The notes: generated by a model from the sequence alone, not told the origin. Numbered from the stretch's first letter, positions 1 through 6,879 are shown. The stretch is DNA of 11,848 nucleotides from JAVVPL01 sp036655775 (GCA_036655775.1 JAVVPL010000067.1:1-11848); one strand, 5' to 3'. Program-made: numbers and translations.

Positions 1-317
1 CAAAACTGACTACCGATACATATCGTAAAAATGATACTTGTAAAAAAATGATAAAAAAAGTAGCCATTGAAAATAGTGCTAAAACTAAAGTAACTATATA
101 TCCAAATCCTGCGAATGAACAAATTCATATTGAAAGTTCTATTCCCATTGAAAAGCTTACAATATGTAATCTTAGTGGACAAATGCTAGTAGATCGCGTT
201 CCCGACAATGCGAATACTTGTACAATATTTATTTCTGCATTTGCCAAAGGTACTTACATTGTAAATTTATATACCCACCTAGGCGTTGAAAAAAGGAAAA
301 TAACAGTTTTTAAATAA
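1..317 (+). CDS. C-terminal part of a T9SS-secreted protein (type A sorting domain), 5' end outside window
   Basis: This is the last part of a secreted protein. The reading frame has no stop codon back to the left edge (first full codon at position 3), so the ATG at 48 is most likely an internal Met and not the true start. What remains is almost entirely a T9SS type A C-terminal sorting domain. It opens with VTIYPNPANE, then has the usual beta-rich pattern with LTICNLSGQ in the middle and GTYIVNL near the end, and it finishes in a short basic tail, KRKITVFK. In this family the domain directs the protein through the outer-membrane T9SS translocon and is then removed. The part of the protein that does the work lies upstream and cannot be judged. 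The next gene starts 16 bp after the stop on the same strand, which suggests an operon. An 89-residue protein starting at 48 is unlikely because it would have no signal peptide. Confidence 0.85.
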   Translation, partial: KLTTDTYRKNDTCKKMIKKVAIENSAKTKVTIYPNPANEQIHIESSIPIEKLTICNLSGQMLVDRVPDNANTCTIFISAFAKGTYIVNLYTHLGVEKRKITVFK

Positions 318-333
318 AATATAGTATTGACAG

Positions 334-2457
334 ATGATCAAAATAATAAGTTTAATTGCGTGTTTGTGGGGTGGAACCTATACCTTAGCTCAAGCAGGCA
401 ATATGCAAACAAGGTCCAATCAAATAGAAGCCACTCCTTTTGCTCCTAAAGGTTCCCATTGGAATTATTGGTTTGCAGAGGCAAGCTCGTATGGCTATAT
501 TCGCTATGAAGTAGTTGCAGATACCAATGTCAAAGCCGCTATTTATGAATTTCCTAATGATACCATTGCGGTCAAAGCCTCTTTGATAAGAAAAATAAAA
601 TATTCAAGTTTTAATCGAGAAGGAGTTGACGATGGTGGTTTTATTGCTTGTAGGCAAGGAAATAAAGCCTATTTAATGGAAAATCGAAAAAAACAGTGGT
701 TTAAATGGATAGATATGGATGCACTTCCTGGTGATAAATGGTTGATGATAGAAACCAATACTAGTTCGCAAGGGGTCATTGATTATGTGGAAGTTTCGTA
801 TAGAGACACCCTCAATATGGAAGGACAAAAAATTCCTGTAATTAGAATGTTTCCTTCTTGTACGAGTCGATTTCATAGTACGAATGATTTTACATCACGC
901 ATACGGATGTTAGGGTATTATAATATAGACTATCTTTCTATCAATAATTATCCAGAAGCTTATGCAAATGGAATGATTAATTATCCTCTGCAAGATGCCA
1001 TGTATATGGGTTTATTATGTGCGCAAAATGGCGATAAGAATTTGAACACTTCTTTTTTAAAAATGTATGTTAGTGAAAATAATCCATGGATGTATGCAAA
1101 AGGAATTGTTGAATGTGATAGTTTGCAAGCGCCTATATGGATCAAAGACACGCAAAATACAGTGAAAAAAGTACCAAAGTGTAAGTTAGGGATGGGCGAA
1201 GAGGTGTTTACGGTGAGCGAAAAATTGTTCCCTTTATACGAAAAAAGAGAAGCGGATTATCAGCGAATTTTACTAAAATCAAAAATTTCAGAAGATAAAG
1301 GAGAACTCTTGACAGTGCCCGTGGTGGTGCATATTGTGTACAATCCAGCCACCCCGAATGAAAAAATTTCAGAAGCGCAGGTTCAAACCTTTTTAGAAGA
1401 AATTAATGCGGCCTATACTAGCACACAAAAAGATCAAGTAAGAACTGAATTTAAAGATGTGGTAGGCAATCCAAATATTAAATTTGTATTAGCCACTAAA
1501 AACCCACAAGGAGAAGCAAGTACAGGAATTGTATATCATACCACTACCCAAGATTATTTTCAATTAGCGGGTAGCGAAATTACGCAAAAATATAATTTTA
1601 AATTTGATAGCACGGGAAGATCGTATAATTGGGATAATCAAAAATATATCAATATTTATGTGGTCGATTTAGGAGGTATGGATACGCTTACAGATATTGG
1701 GGGATTTGTTACAGAGCCTTTGGTAAGTACCCCTGAACAAAATGAAGAAATGATCCAGTGGTTATCGAATGGAAAGTATACTTTGTGGGAAAATTGGATT
1801 AAAGGAAAAGAAGCTCAACAAATAGACGGCTTAACGGTAGATACGTGGTATACTTTTGGCGGAGCCAATGCGAGTAATCCCGATGCTACCATCAAAACTG
1901 CGGTTCATGAATTAGGTCACTATTTAGGTATCAGACATCCCAATATTGTATTGATTACGGGAGGTGAAAAAACTTTATTGTGTGATGATGGATTTGAGGA
2001 TACTCCCTGGACACATTATACTCAATATGCTGAAACCTCTTGTCAAAATGCAGTAATGCAATGTGGAAATTTAGTACAAGTAGAAAATTATATGGACTAT
2101 GCTTTGCCTTGTGCGTGTATGTTTACCAAAGAACAAGTGGCTTATATGCGTACTTTTTTGAAAGATTGTCGTAAAAATATGGGGCAGGCTCCCATTCATA
2201 ACGAAAAAACAGCTTTGCAAAAAACAATACAAATATATCCTAATCCAAATCATGGCGATTTTTACGTGCAATTAGATGCAACTTGGCATACTCCACAAGT
2301 GAGTATATACAACGTATTAGGTGTTCAAATTCCGATTTTTGTAAGTTCAAATGCTACAAGTTTGCATCTTAGTTCCGACCTCTTAAAAAGAGGTTTATAT
2401 ATTTTAAAAGTGAGTGAAAACGAAAAAATAGAAACGATTACTTTTTCGGTAAAATAA
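334..2457 (+). CDS. Secreted M43-family (pappalysin/cytophagalysin-like) zinc metalloprotease with T9SS sorting domain
   Basis: A predicted extracellular zinc endopeptidase of 707 residues. Residues 1-20 form a short signal peptide (MIKIISLIACLWGGTYTLAQ). The LIAC in it resembles a lipobox but sits too near the N terminus to be convincing. Residues about 30-270 form a Trp/Tyr-rich module (SHWNYWF, YGYIRYEVVADT) that I recognise only as a type common in T9SS cargo. The protease domain starts near 326 (TVPVVVHIVY). It carries the full metzincin zinc motif HELGHYLGIRH at 525-535, with E526 as catalytic base and H525, H529 and H535 as zinc ligands. The Met-turn is probably YMDYA at 586-590, with M587. 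Several cysteines between motif and Met-turn probably form disulfides. The sorting domain runs from about 630 to 707 and begins IQIYPNP. The start is firm: the in-frame stop at 328-330 is directly upstream. The short gap after the preceding cargo gene suggests co-transcription. The protein substrate cannot be told from sequence. Confidence 0.92.
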   Translation: MIKIISLIACLWGGTYTLAQAGNMQTRSNQIEATPFAPKGSHWNYWFAEASSYGYIRYEVVADTNVKAAIYEFPNDTIAVKASLIRKIKYSSFNREGVDDGGFIACRQGNKAYLMENRKKQWFKWIDMDALPGDKWLMIETNTSSQGVIDYVEVSYRDTLNMEGQKIPVIRMFPSCTSRFHSTNDFTSRIRMLGYYNIDYLSINNYPEAYANGMINYPLQDAMYMGLLCAQNGDKNLNTSFLKMYVSENNPWMYAKGIVECDSLQAPIWIKDTQNTVKKVPKCKLGMGEEVFTVSEKLFPLYEKREADYQRILLKSKISEDKGELLTVPVVVHIVYNPATPNEKISEAQVQTFLEEINAAYTSTQKDQVRTEFKDVVGNPNIKFVLATKNPQGEASTGIVYHTTTQDYFQLAGSEITQKYNFKFDSTGRSYNWDNQKYINIYVVDLGGMDTLTDIGGFVTEPLVSTPEQNEEMIQWLSNGKYTLWENWIKGKEAQQIDGLTVDTWYTFGGANASNPDATIKTAVHELGHYLGIRHPNIVLITGGEKTLLCDDGFEDTPWTHYTQYAETSCQNAVMQCGNLVQVENYMDYALPCACMFTKEQVAYMRTFLKDCRKNMGQAPIHNEKTALQKTIQIYPNPNHGDFYVQLDATWHTPQVSIYNVLGVQIPIFVSSNATSLHLSSDLLKRGLYILKVSENEKIETITFSVK

Positions 2458-2669
2458 ACAAAAGTCCCTTATGTTTGTATTGTTTTTTTTATTTCCTTTT
2501 CTTTAAACATTCGCTTAGGGTAGCCAAAGCGCTTGTGGATACATTGGGTATTGTAGTGATAGGAACGCTAAACAAAGATTTGATTTTTTTTGAAAACTGT
2601 TGCTAAAACGTCCAAAATTAGTTGAATTTTTCAGATCATATTAATAAATAAATATTCCAATATTATGAT

Positions 2670-2677
2670 TACCTTTG
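2670..2677 (+). promoter_or_regulatory. Candidate -7 promoter element of the nitronate monooxygenase gene
   Basis: TACCTTTG matches the Bacteroidota -7 consensus TAnnTTTG and lies 40 bp before the ATG at 2718, a plausible 5' leader length. No TTTG or TTG stands 19-20 bp upstream, so the -33 half is missing or degenerate. This makes the call weaker than the other promoters in the window. The remaining intergenic DNA (2458-2669) is AT-rich and shows no gene I can support. Confidence 0.4.
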
Positions 2678-2717
2678 CATAGAATTTTTCAGAATGTACT
2701 GAATAGTTTTTTAAATT

Positions 2718-3830
2718 ATGAGAATGCAAAAATTACAAATAGGCAATCTTATCACAAAGTTTCCAATTATCCAAGGGGGAATGGGCGTAGGAGTCTCTCT
2801 CTCGGGTTTAGCTTCAGCGGTTGCCAATCAAGGAGGAATAGGTGTGATATCTGCTGCTGGCCTAGGGTTATTATATAAAAAATTTTCACGTAACTATGCG
2901 GAAGCCTCTATTATGGGACTCAAACAAGAGTTGACCAAAGCGAGAGAAAAAACAGATGGTATTATTGGGGTCAACATTATGGTGGCTATGACTAATTATG
3001 CCGATATGGTAAAAACGGCGATTGCTGAAAAAGTCGATATTATCTTTTCAGGAGCGGGTTTACCTTTAGATTTACCTTCGTATTTAAGTCCAGAGAGTAC
3101 AACGAAATTGGTTCCTATTGTTTCTTCTGCTAGAGCCTTTAAAGTGATCGCAAATAAATGGAAATCTTCGTACAATTTTTTGCCTAGTGCCGTAGTGGTT
3201 GAAGGGCCTAAAGCTGGCGGACATTTGGGATATAAGGTAGATCAAATAGAAAATACAGATTATTCATTAGAGCATATTTTAGTGGAAGTTTTGGCCGAAG
3301 TTAAATTAATGGAAGCGGAGTATCAAGCCAAAATTCCTGTGATTGCGGCAGGGGGAATTTATACAGGCGAAGATATTTACAAAATCATGGCATTGGGAGC
3401 TTCTGGCGTACAGATGGGAACTCGTTTTGTGACCACGGATGAATGTGATGCTTCGGTAGAGTTCAAAAATACGTATATGAACGCGAATGAAAAAGATATT
3501 GTGCTTATAAAAAGTCCCGTAGGTATGCCTGGTAGGGCTATCGAAAGTGTTTTTATTCAACAAGTAAACTTAGGCAATAAACAGCCTAAAATTTGCCCCT
3601 TCCATTGCATAAAAACCTGTGATATTAGTAAAAGCCCCTATTGTATCATGTTGGCGCTTTACAACGCCTTTAAAGGCAATTTTAATCTAGGTTATGCCTT
3701 TGCAGGAACCAATGCGTATAAAGCAAAAGCCATTCAATCGGTAAAAGAAACTTTTTATACATTGAGTGTGGAGTTTGATGCCTTTAGCGCCAAACTTAAA
3801 AGGGCTTTGCCTTTATGCACCCTTTGTTAG
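2718..3830 (+). CDS. Nitronate monooxygenase-like FMN-dependent oxidoreductase (2-nitropropane dioxygenase family)
   Basis: A cytoplasmic TIM-barrel flavoprotein of 370 residues. Family members use FMN to oxidise alkyl nitronates such as propionate 3-nitronate, or related substrates; which substrate applies here is unknown. Family marks are visible in order: PIIQGGMGVGVS at 16-27, GGIGVISAAG at 39-48, EGPKAGGHLG at 162-171 with the conserved His at 169, IAAGGI at 209-214, and the phosphate-binding-type GASGVQMGTRF at 227-237. The C-terminal part holds a cysteine cluster C293, C297, C301 and C309, followed by a conserved-looking stretch ending GYAFAGTNAY. FabK-type enoyl reductases share the fold but are usually near 310 residues and, as far as I know, lack this extension, so nitronate monooxygenase is the better call. 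ATG 2718 is used; a second in-frame ATG at 2724 would remove two residues. The gene appears monocistronic and is followed by the tRNA gene. Confidence 0.88.
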   Translation: MRMQKLQIGNLITKFPIIQGGMGVGVSLSGLASAVANQGGIGVISAAGLGLLYKKFSRNYAEASIMGLKQELTKAREKTDGIIGVNIMVAMTNYADMVKTAIAEKVDIIFSGAGLPLDLPSYLSPESTTKLVPIVSSARAFKVIANKWKSSYNFLPSAVVVEGPKAGGHLGYKVDQIENTDYSLEHILVEVLAEVKLMEAEYQAKIPVIAAGGIYTGEDIYKIMALGASGVQMGTRFVTTDECDASVEFKNTYMNANEKDIVLIKSPVGMPGRAIESVFIQQVNLGNKQPKICPFHCIKTCDISKSPYCIMLALYNAFKGNFNLGYAFAGTNAYKAKAIQSVKETFYTLSVEFDAFSAKLKRALPLCTLC

Positions 3831-3839
3831 TGCATTTTT
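3815..3839 (+). terminator. Weak intrinsic terminator overlapping the end of the nitronate monooxygenase gene
   Basis: ATGCAC (3815-3820) pairs with GTGCAT (3830-3835) across a 9-nt loop and runs into TTTTT. The six-base stem includes the last base of the TAG stop codon. Stem and T-run are both short, so efficiency is doubtful, but it is the only hairpin plus T-run before the tRNA promoter. Confidence 0.35.
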
Positions 3840-3877
3840 ATAAATCTATATAAAAAACGACAAAAACGCAGAATTTA

Positions 3878-3908
3878 TTTGTTTTTTCAAAAAAAAGCAG
3901 TAACTTTG
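3878..3908 (+). promoter_or_regulatory. Bacteroidota-type promoter of the tRNA-Asn gene
   Basis: The -33 element TTTG (3878-3881) is followed by a 19-bp spacer and the -7 element TAACTTTG (3901-3908), a full match to TTTG-N19-TAnnTTTG. The mature tRNA begins 16 bp after the -7 element, leaving a leader of roughly ten bases to be trimmed by RNase P. Confidence 0.75.
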
Positions 3909-3923
3909 CAGCCGTTTCAAAAT

Positions 3924-3997
3924 TCCTCCTTAGCTCAGTTGGTTAGAGCATCTGACTGTTAATCAGAGGGTCTCAGGTTCAAGTCCTGAAGGGGGAG
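3924..3997 (+). tRNA. tRNA-Asn (anticodon GTT)
   Basis: A 74-nt cloverleaf can be folded by hand. The acceptor stem is TCCTCCT (3924-3930) with AGGGGGA (3990-3996), including one T-G wobble. The D-arm is GCTC/GAGC around AGTTGGTTA. The anticodon stem TCTGA/TCAGA encloses the loop CTGTTAA with anticodon GTT at 3958-3960. The variable loop is GGGTC, and the T-arm TCAGG/CCTGA encloses TTCAAGT. The discriminator base is G at 3997, as usual for tRNA-Asn. The next bases are CCCA, so CCA is not encoded directly after the discriminator and would be added by nucleotidyltransferase. It is transcribed alone, with its own promoter and terminator. Confidence 0.97.
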
Positions 3998-4009
3998 CCC
4001 AGAAAAAGA

Positions 4010-4041
4010 AGCACTTACGATGAAAACGTGGGTGCTTTTTT
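4010..4041 (+). terminator. Strong intrinsic terminator after tRNA-Asn
   Basis: AGCACTTACG (4010-4019) pairs with CGTGGGTGCT (4027-4036) over ten base pairs, two of them T-G wobbles, around a 7-nt loop, and runs into TTTTTT. Read from the other strand the hairpin is followed by TCTTTTTCT, so it may also stop transcripts of the receptor gene arriving from the right. The rest of the gap up to 4184 shows no feature I can support. Confidence 0.85.
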
Positions 4042-4184
4042 GTTTTAATCTTAGGCCTCGAAGACGAGCCAAAAGAGGGAGCAATCCTAAAAAAAGGCTG
4101 TCTTTATCGTCAAGTTCAATTACATCAGCTCCATTAATATTAAAATAACCCGCATGCACGATACAAGTCCAATGAGTACCACAA

Positions 4185-6581
4185 TTAGAACATAAACATA
4201 ATACCTAAAGTGGGCAGTATTGTCCCAAAGGCATTATCTAAAGCGCGTAATTCATAGCTTTGTTGTTCAATGGGTAAAGAGGGGTCGATAATAGCGGGAA
4301 TTCCGTTTACATCGGTATTAATGTATAGAGGAGGATTCTCTGTTTGGAAATTATATACATTTTGTATGTCAATGTATAGATTTAAGGCCCATTTGTTAAA
4401 GAAAAACTCTTTGTCTATGCGAATATCCAATTGATGCGAGGATTTCAAACGTTCCGAATTGTAGCGTGCATAATCTGGATAAACTTGTCGACGCGCATCC
4501 CAAGCTAAGCGATTTGAAGATAAGAGCATATCAATAGGAGAATAGGGAGCTCCACCCGAAAATTGCCAGTGAACACCCAGTGTCCAATTATATTTAAAGC
4601 GATAGGTCGCACTTAGATTTATCAAATGACGTGTATCCCAAGCAGACGGTTTATATTGATTTTTTAAATTGGTAAATTCACTCCAAAAAAGCGTATAAGC
4701 CAAAGATAAATTGAGGTTTTTGATGTTGCTTATTTTATAATAGAATTCTACGCCATAAGCCCTTCCTTTACCTATCGAAGAGAGGGGCTCATCTCCAACT
4801 GTGCCAAAGTCGTTCCCTTTGCAAGCAAGACTAACGCTGTCAATAAGAGATATTGGATAATTTTGATAATACTTAAAAAATCCCTCAACGCTCAATTTCA
4901 TATTCTCCATTGGGCGAAATTCAAAACCTCCAACAACTTGATTGGACATTATATATTTTAATTTATTTTTATTCAACAATACGCCCTCTATATTCCGTAT
5001 TCCCATGCTAGTATAGGAGGGAGACATGCAATAGCGTCCCATATTAAAGTTAAGATCGACCCATGGAGCTAGGGTATAAGATAGAGAAAAACGTGGAGCA
5101 AGTTGCCGTAAGGGATTCATCATATTTGAGTTGTATAAATTTCCACTAAAGGCAATACCCAGAGCCAAACGGAGACGATTATCCAAATAATCATCTGAAG
5201 CTTGTGCAAAAATACGATATGAAAAATTATTTATTAGGGATTGATAATAACTGTTTTGTATGGCACTATCGTTATAAAAAATCTTAGCGGTTTTATTTGT
5301 ATAATGGGCCAAATTTACTCCTGCACCTGCATAGAAGTTAAAAGGGAGTTTTGTAAAAGTGTATTGGTAACGGACTTTGTTTTCCGCTTCATTGGAAGCA
5401 TAATCTAAAATGCGGTTTTGATTTTTATCGTTGTCGGGATATTTATAATACGCATTGTGCAGCATATTACGACTTAAAACTATTGTGCCGAATCCTTGGG
5501 TGTCAAAATGTTTGTATACAAAACCAACGGTATAGTTCCATTGTCTGTATTCGGGAAGATATCCCAAAAGATAGCTTTGTCCTTCATCGGGATGCTTAAT
5601 TTTCAAATTCAAATTCATACGGTCAATAGCTCCCAATCCGATAAATGTAAGTTCTCGTTTCGTATTGAATCGGACTTTGTATTTTACTTGAAAATCATTG
5701 TAATTGGGCAAGAAAGGAAGTTGTAGCGCTTGAAACAAAAGTTGAAGATACGATTGACGTACCGAAGCAATGAAGCTTGATTTTTTACCAATCGGCCCTT
5801 CGATAGTTATTCCAGCATCGGAAGCTCCAATAGCAATTTCGCCATGTATTCTCTCGCTATTTCCATCTCTCTGAATAATATCCATAGCGGAACTGAGCGC
5901 ATTGCCGCGATTTGCAGGGAATGCCCCCGAATAAAAATTTATTTCTCGTATGAAGTTAGGATTAAGAATACCCACGCTTCCTCCTGAGGCTCCTTGAGTG
6001 GAAAAATGGTTGATGACTGGAATTTCCACCGCATCTAAAAAGAATACGTTCTCGGCAGGTCCACCACCTCGTACAATTAAATCATTTCGATTTACCGCTG
6101 TGGAGGCCACTCCTGGCAAATTTTGCAAAACTTTGGATACATCTCGATTTGCACCTGCACTTTTTTCTATCTCTTGCACACTTAGAATTTGTAGCGAAAG
6201 AGGACTTTCAAGTTTTTTGATTCCCAAGTTTTGTTTTACAACCACCTCCTTTAATTCTTGTTCTAAGGGTTGAATACCTATATCCATCAATACCGTTTGC
6301 TTGCCGCGTATTTGAATTTCGGAAGAAATTGTAGTTTGATAGCCTACATAGTTAACTTGTAGCTTAATGAAACCCGTGGGAATAGGGTCGATTAAATAAA
6401 ATCCATTTTCATCCGTAACACTTCCCTCCGTAGTGCCTTGAATTATGACGGTAGCAAATGGAATGGGCTCATTGTTTTTTAGGTCAAAGACTTTTCCTTG
6501 TACTTTTCCTTGGTTTTGCGCAAACATAAGACTTGGGAGGCCTGCGATTATAAAAAGTAAAAATTGTATATTGGTTTTCAT
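4185..6581 (-). CDS. TonB-dependent outer-membrane receptor with N-terminal carboxypeptidase-regulatory-like domain
   Basis: A 798-residue outer-membrane importer energised by TonB-ExbBD. The signal peptide is residues 1-21 (ending LMFAQ). A carboxypeptidase-regulatory-like beta-sandwich spans about 27-102 (KVQGKVFDLKNNEPIPFATV, then VTDENGFYLI). ELKEVVVK at 109-116 looks like the TonB box. The plug domain spans about 124-240, with SKVLQNLPGVAS and LIVRGGGPAENVFFLDAVEI. The rest is a beta-barrel rich in alternating aromatic residues, ending GIMFMF with the terminal Phe expected by the BAM machinery. It is shorter than typical SusC proteins and has no SusD neighbour, so glycan uptake is not indicated. 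No siderophore, vitamin or metal gene is adjacent, so the ligand is unknown. It is transcribed alone and divergently from the thioesterase, with a long leader. A 17-nt sequence at its start is shared with the cargo gene that starts at 9332. Confidence 0.93.
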   Translation of the reverse strand: MKTNIQFLLFIIAGLPSLMFAQNQGKVQGKVFDLKNNEPIPFATVIIQGTTEGSVTDENGFYLIDPIPTGFIKLQVNYVGYQTTISSEIQIRGKQTVLMDIGIQPLEQELKEVVVKQNLGIKKLESPLSLQILSVQEIEKSAGANRDVSKVLQNLPGVASTAVNRNDLIVRGGGPAENVFFLDAVEIPVINHFSTQGASGGSVGILNPNFIREINFYSGAFPANRGNALSSAMDIIQRDGNSERIHGEIAIGASDAGITIEGPIGKKSSFIASVRQSYLQLLFQALQLPFLPNYNDFQVKYKVRFNTKRELTFIGLGAIDRMNLNLKIKHPDEGQSYLLGYLPEYRQWNYTVGFVYKHFDTQGFGTIVLSRNMLHNAYYKYPDNDKNQNRILDYASNEAENKVRYQYTFTKLPFNFYAGAGVNLAHYTNKTAKIFYNDSAIQNSYYQSLINNFSYRIFAQASDDYLDNRLRLALGIAFSGNLYNSNMMNPLRQLAPRFSLSYTLAPWVDLNFNMGRYCMSPSYTSMGIRNIEGVLLNKNKLKYIMSNQVVGGFEFRPMENMKLSVEGFFKYYQNYPISLIDSVSLACKGNDFGTVGDEPLSSIGKGRAYGVEFYYKISNIKNLNLSLAYTLFWSEFTNLKNQYKPSAWDTRHLINLSATYRFKYNWTLGVHWQFSGGAPYSPIDMLLSSNRLAWDARRQVYPDYARYNSERLKSSHQLDIRIDKEFFFNKWALNLYIDIQNVYNFQTENPPLYINTDVNGIPAIIDPSLPIEQQSYELRALDNAFGTILPTLGIMFMF

Positions 6582-6642
6582 ACGTAAATGATTTTAATAA
6601 ATAAGGCGTATGGAACTCCATGAGGTTTATTTTCACGCTATT

Positions 6643-6658
6643 GGTTGAGCGGTTGAGC
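6643..6658. repeat. Tandem 8-bp direct repeat GGTTGAGC x2
   Basis: GGTTGAGC occurs twice with no gap (6643-6650 and 6651-6658). The second copy runs into the 10-bp palindrome TTGAGCTCAA (6653-6662). Either copy of TTGAGC can therefore pair with GCTCAA (6657-6662), one only as a DNA palindrome and the other as a 6-bp hairpin with a 6-nt loop. It lies within the receptor leader. Confidence 0.6.
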
Positions 6659-6666
6659 TCAAATTT

Positions 6667-6703
6667 GTTTCATACAAAAAATAGTAGAAAGAGTGTATGA
6701 AAC
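6667..6703. repeat. Perfect 10-bp inverted repeat in the receptor leader
   Basis: GTTTCATACA (6667-6676) and its exact complement TGTATGAAAC (6694-6703) are separated by 17 nt. In the receptor mRNA this is a 10-bp stem whose loop is pyrimidine-rich (CTCTTTCTACTATTTTT), starting about 22 nt from the predicted 5' end. It could equally be a paired DNA-binding site just downstream of the promoter. Confidence 0.7.
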
Positions 6704-6730
6704 TTCAGGCGGGTTATTTTCATGGTTTTG

Positions 6731-6761
6731 CAAATATACAAAACAATCATTAATTTCCAAA
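6731..6761 (-). promoter_or_regulatory. Bacteroidota-type promoter of the TonB-dependent receptor gene
   Basis: On the - strand TTTG (6761-6758) is followed by 19 bp and TATATTTG (6738-6731), a full match to the TTTG-N19-TAnnTTTG pattern. It lies about 150 bp before the receptor ATG. It is back to back with the thioesterase promoter, 87 bp apart, so the 347-bp gap 6582-6928 is a divergent control region holding both promoters and the receptor leader. Confidence 0.7.
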
Positions 6762-6848
6762 TTATTAATTCAATATTGTTTTGCCATGCCCCAAGCAAAC
6801 TTGGTTTTATCCTTTTAAAATTTATCTAAAATGTTTAAAATAGAAAAA

Positions 6849-6879
6849 TTTGCAATGAATAAAAATCTTTGTAATTTTG
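6849..6879 (+). promoter_or_regulatory. Bacteroidota-type promoter of the thioesterase gene
   Basis: TTTG (6849-6852), a 19-bp spacer and TAATTTTG (6872-6879) match the same pattern exactly. The predicted transcript starts near 6886, giving a leader of about 43 nt before the ATG at 6929. Confidence 0.7.

Larger units (their letters stand above)
6582..6725 (-). promoter_or_regulatory. Long structured 5' leader of the TonB-dependent receptor mRNA
   Basis: The receptor promoter predicts a start of transcription near 6725, about 144 nt before the ATG. The other assigned leaders here are roughly 35-45 nt. From the mRNA 5' end it holds: an inverted repeat able to form a 10-bp hairpin (6703-6667); a second possible hairpin of TTGAGC with GCTCAA (6662-6645), overlapping an 8-bp direct repeat; a small near-palindrome ATGGA-GT-TCCAT (6621-6610); and a start region shared with another gene. 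A 17-codon open frame beginning at 6723 runs through the first hairpin. This suggests post-transcriptional control or a regulator site. I recognise no known riboswitch, and no ligand can be named. Confidence 0.45.

Noticed and set aside
48..317. Independent 89-residue protein starting at ATG 48
   Set aside because: The frame is open to the window edge and there is no signal peptide; a sorting domain alone is not expected, so it is treated as the end of a longer gene.
2458..2500. Possible terminator after the metalloprotease gene (ACAAA...TTTGT before eight T's)
   Set aside because: The stem is only five A/T-rich pairs with an 11-nt loop; not convincing although a terminator is expected here.
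2509..2604. - strand open stretch reading about KIKSLFSVPITTIPNVSTSALATL, possibly the tail of an old gene
   Set aside because: Only about 37 codons, no ATG, preceded by an in-frame stop, and no family recognised. It could be a remnant but cannot be told from chance.
4054..4070. Hairpin GGCCTCG-AAGA-CGAGCC with one bulge as a terminator of the receptor gene
   Set aside because: No T-run follows on either strand; the tRNA terminator read from the other side is a better candidate.
3959..4159. - strand open frame of 66 codons ending in QDLNLRPSD
   Set aside because: Its C-terminal part is antisense to the tRNA-Asn and its terminator, a known source of false proteins, and it has only a GTG start. 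Extending it upstream gives a CSNCGTHWTC stretch but no start codon before a stop.
3924..4184. tRNA-Asn as an integration site for a mobile element
   Set aside because: No integrase gene, no second copy of the tRNA 3' end and no element-like genes are present in the window.
4185..6581. SusC-type glycan receptor of a polysaccharide utilisation locus
   Set aside because: No SusD partner or glycoside hydrolase nearby, and at 798 residues it is shorter than typical SusC proteins.
6791..6810. Hairpin CCAAG-CAAA-CTTGG followed by TTTTAT, resembling a small terminator
   Set aside because: It lies between two divergent promoters where no + strand transcript is expected, and the 5-bp stem is weak.
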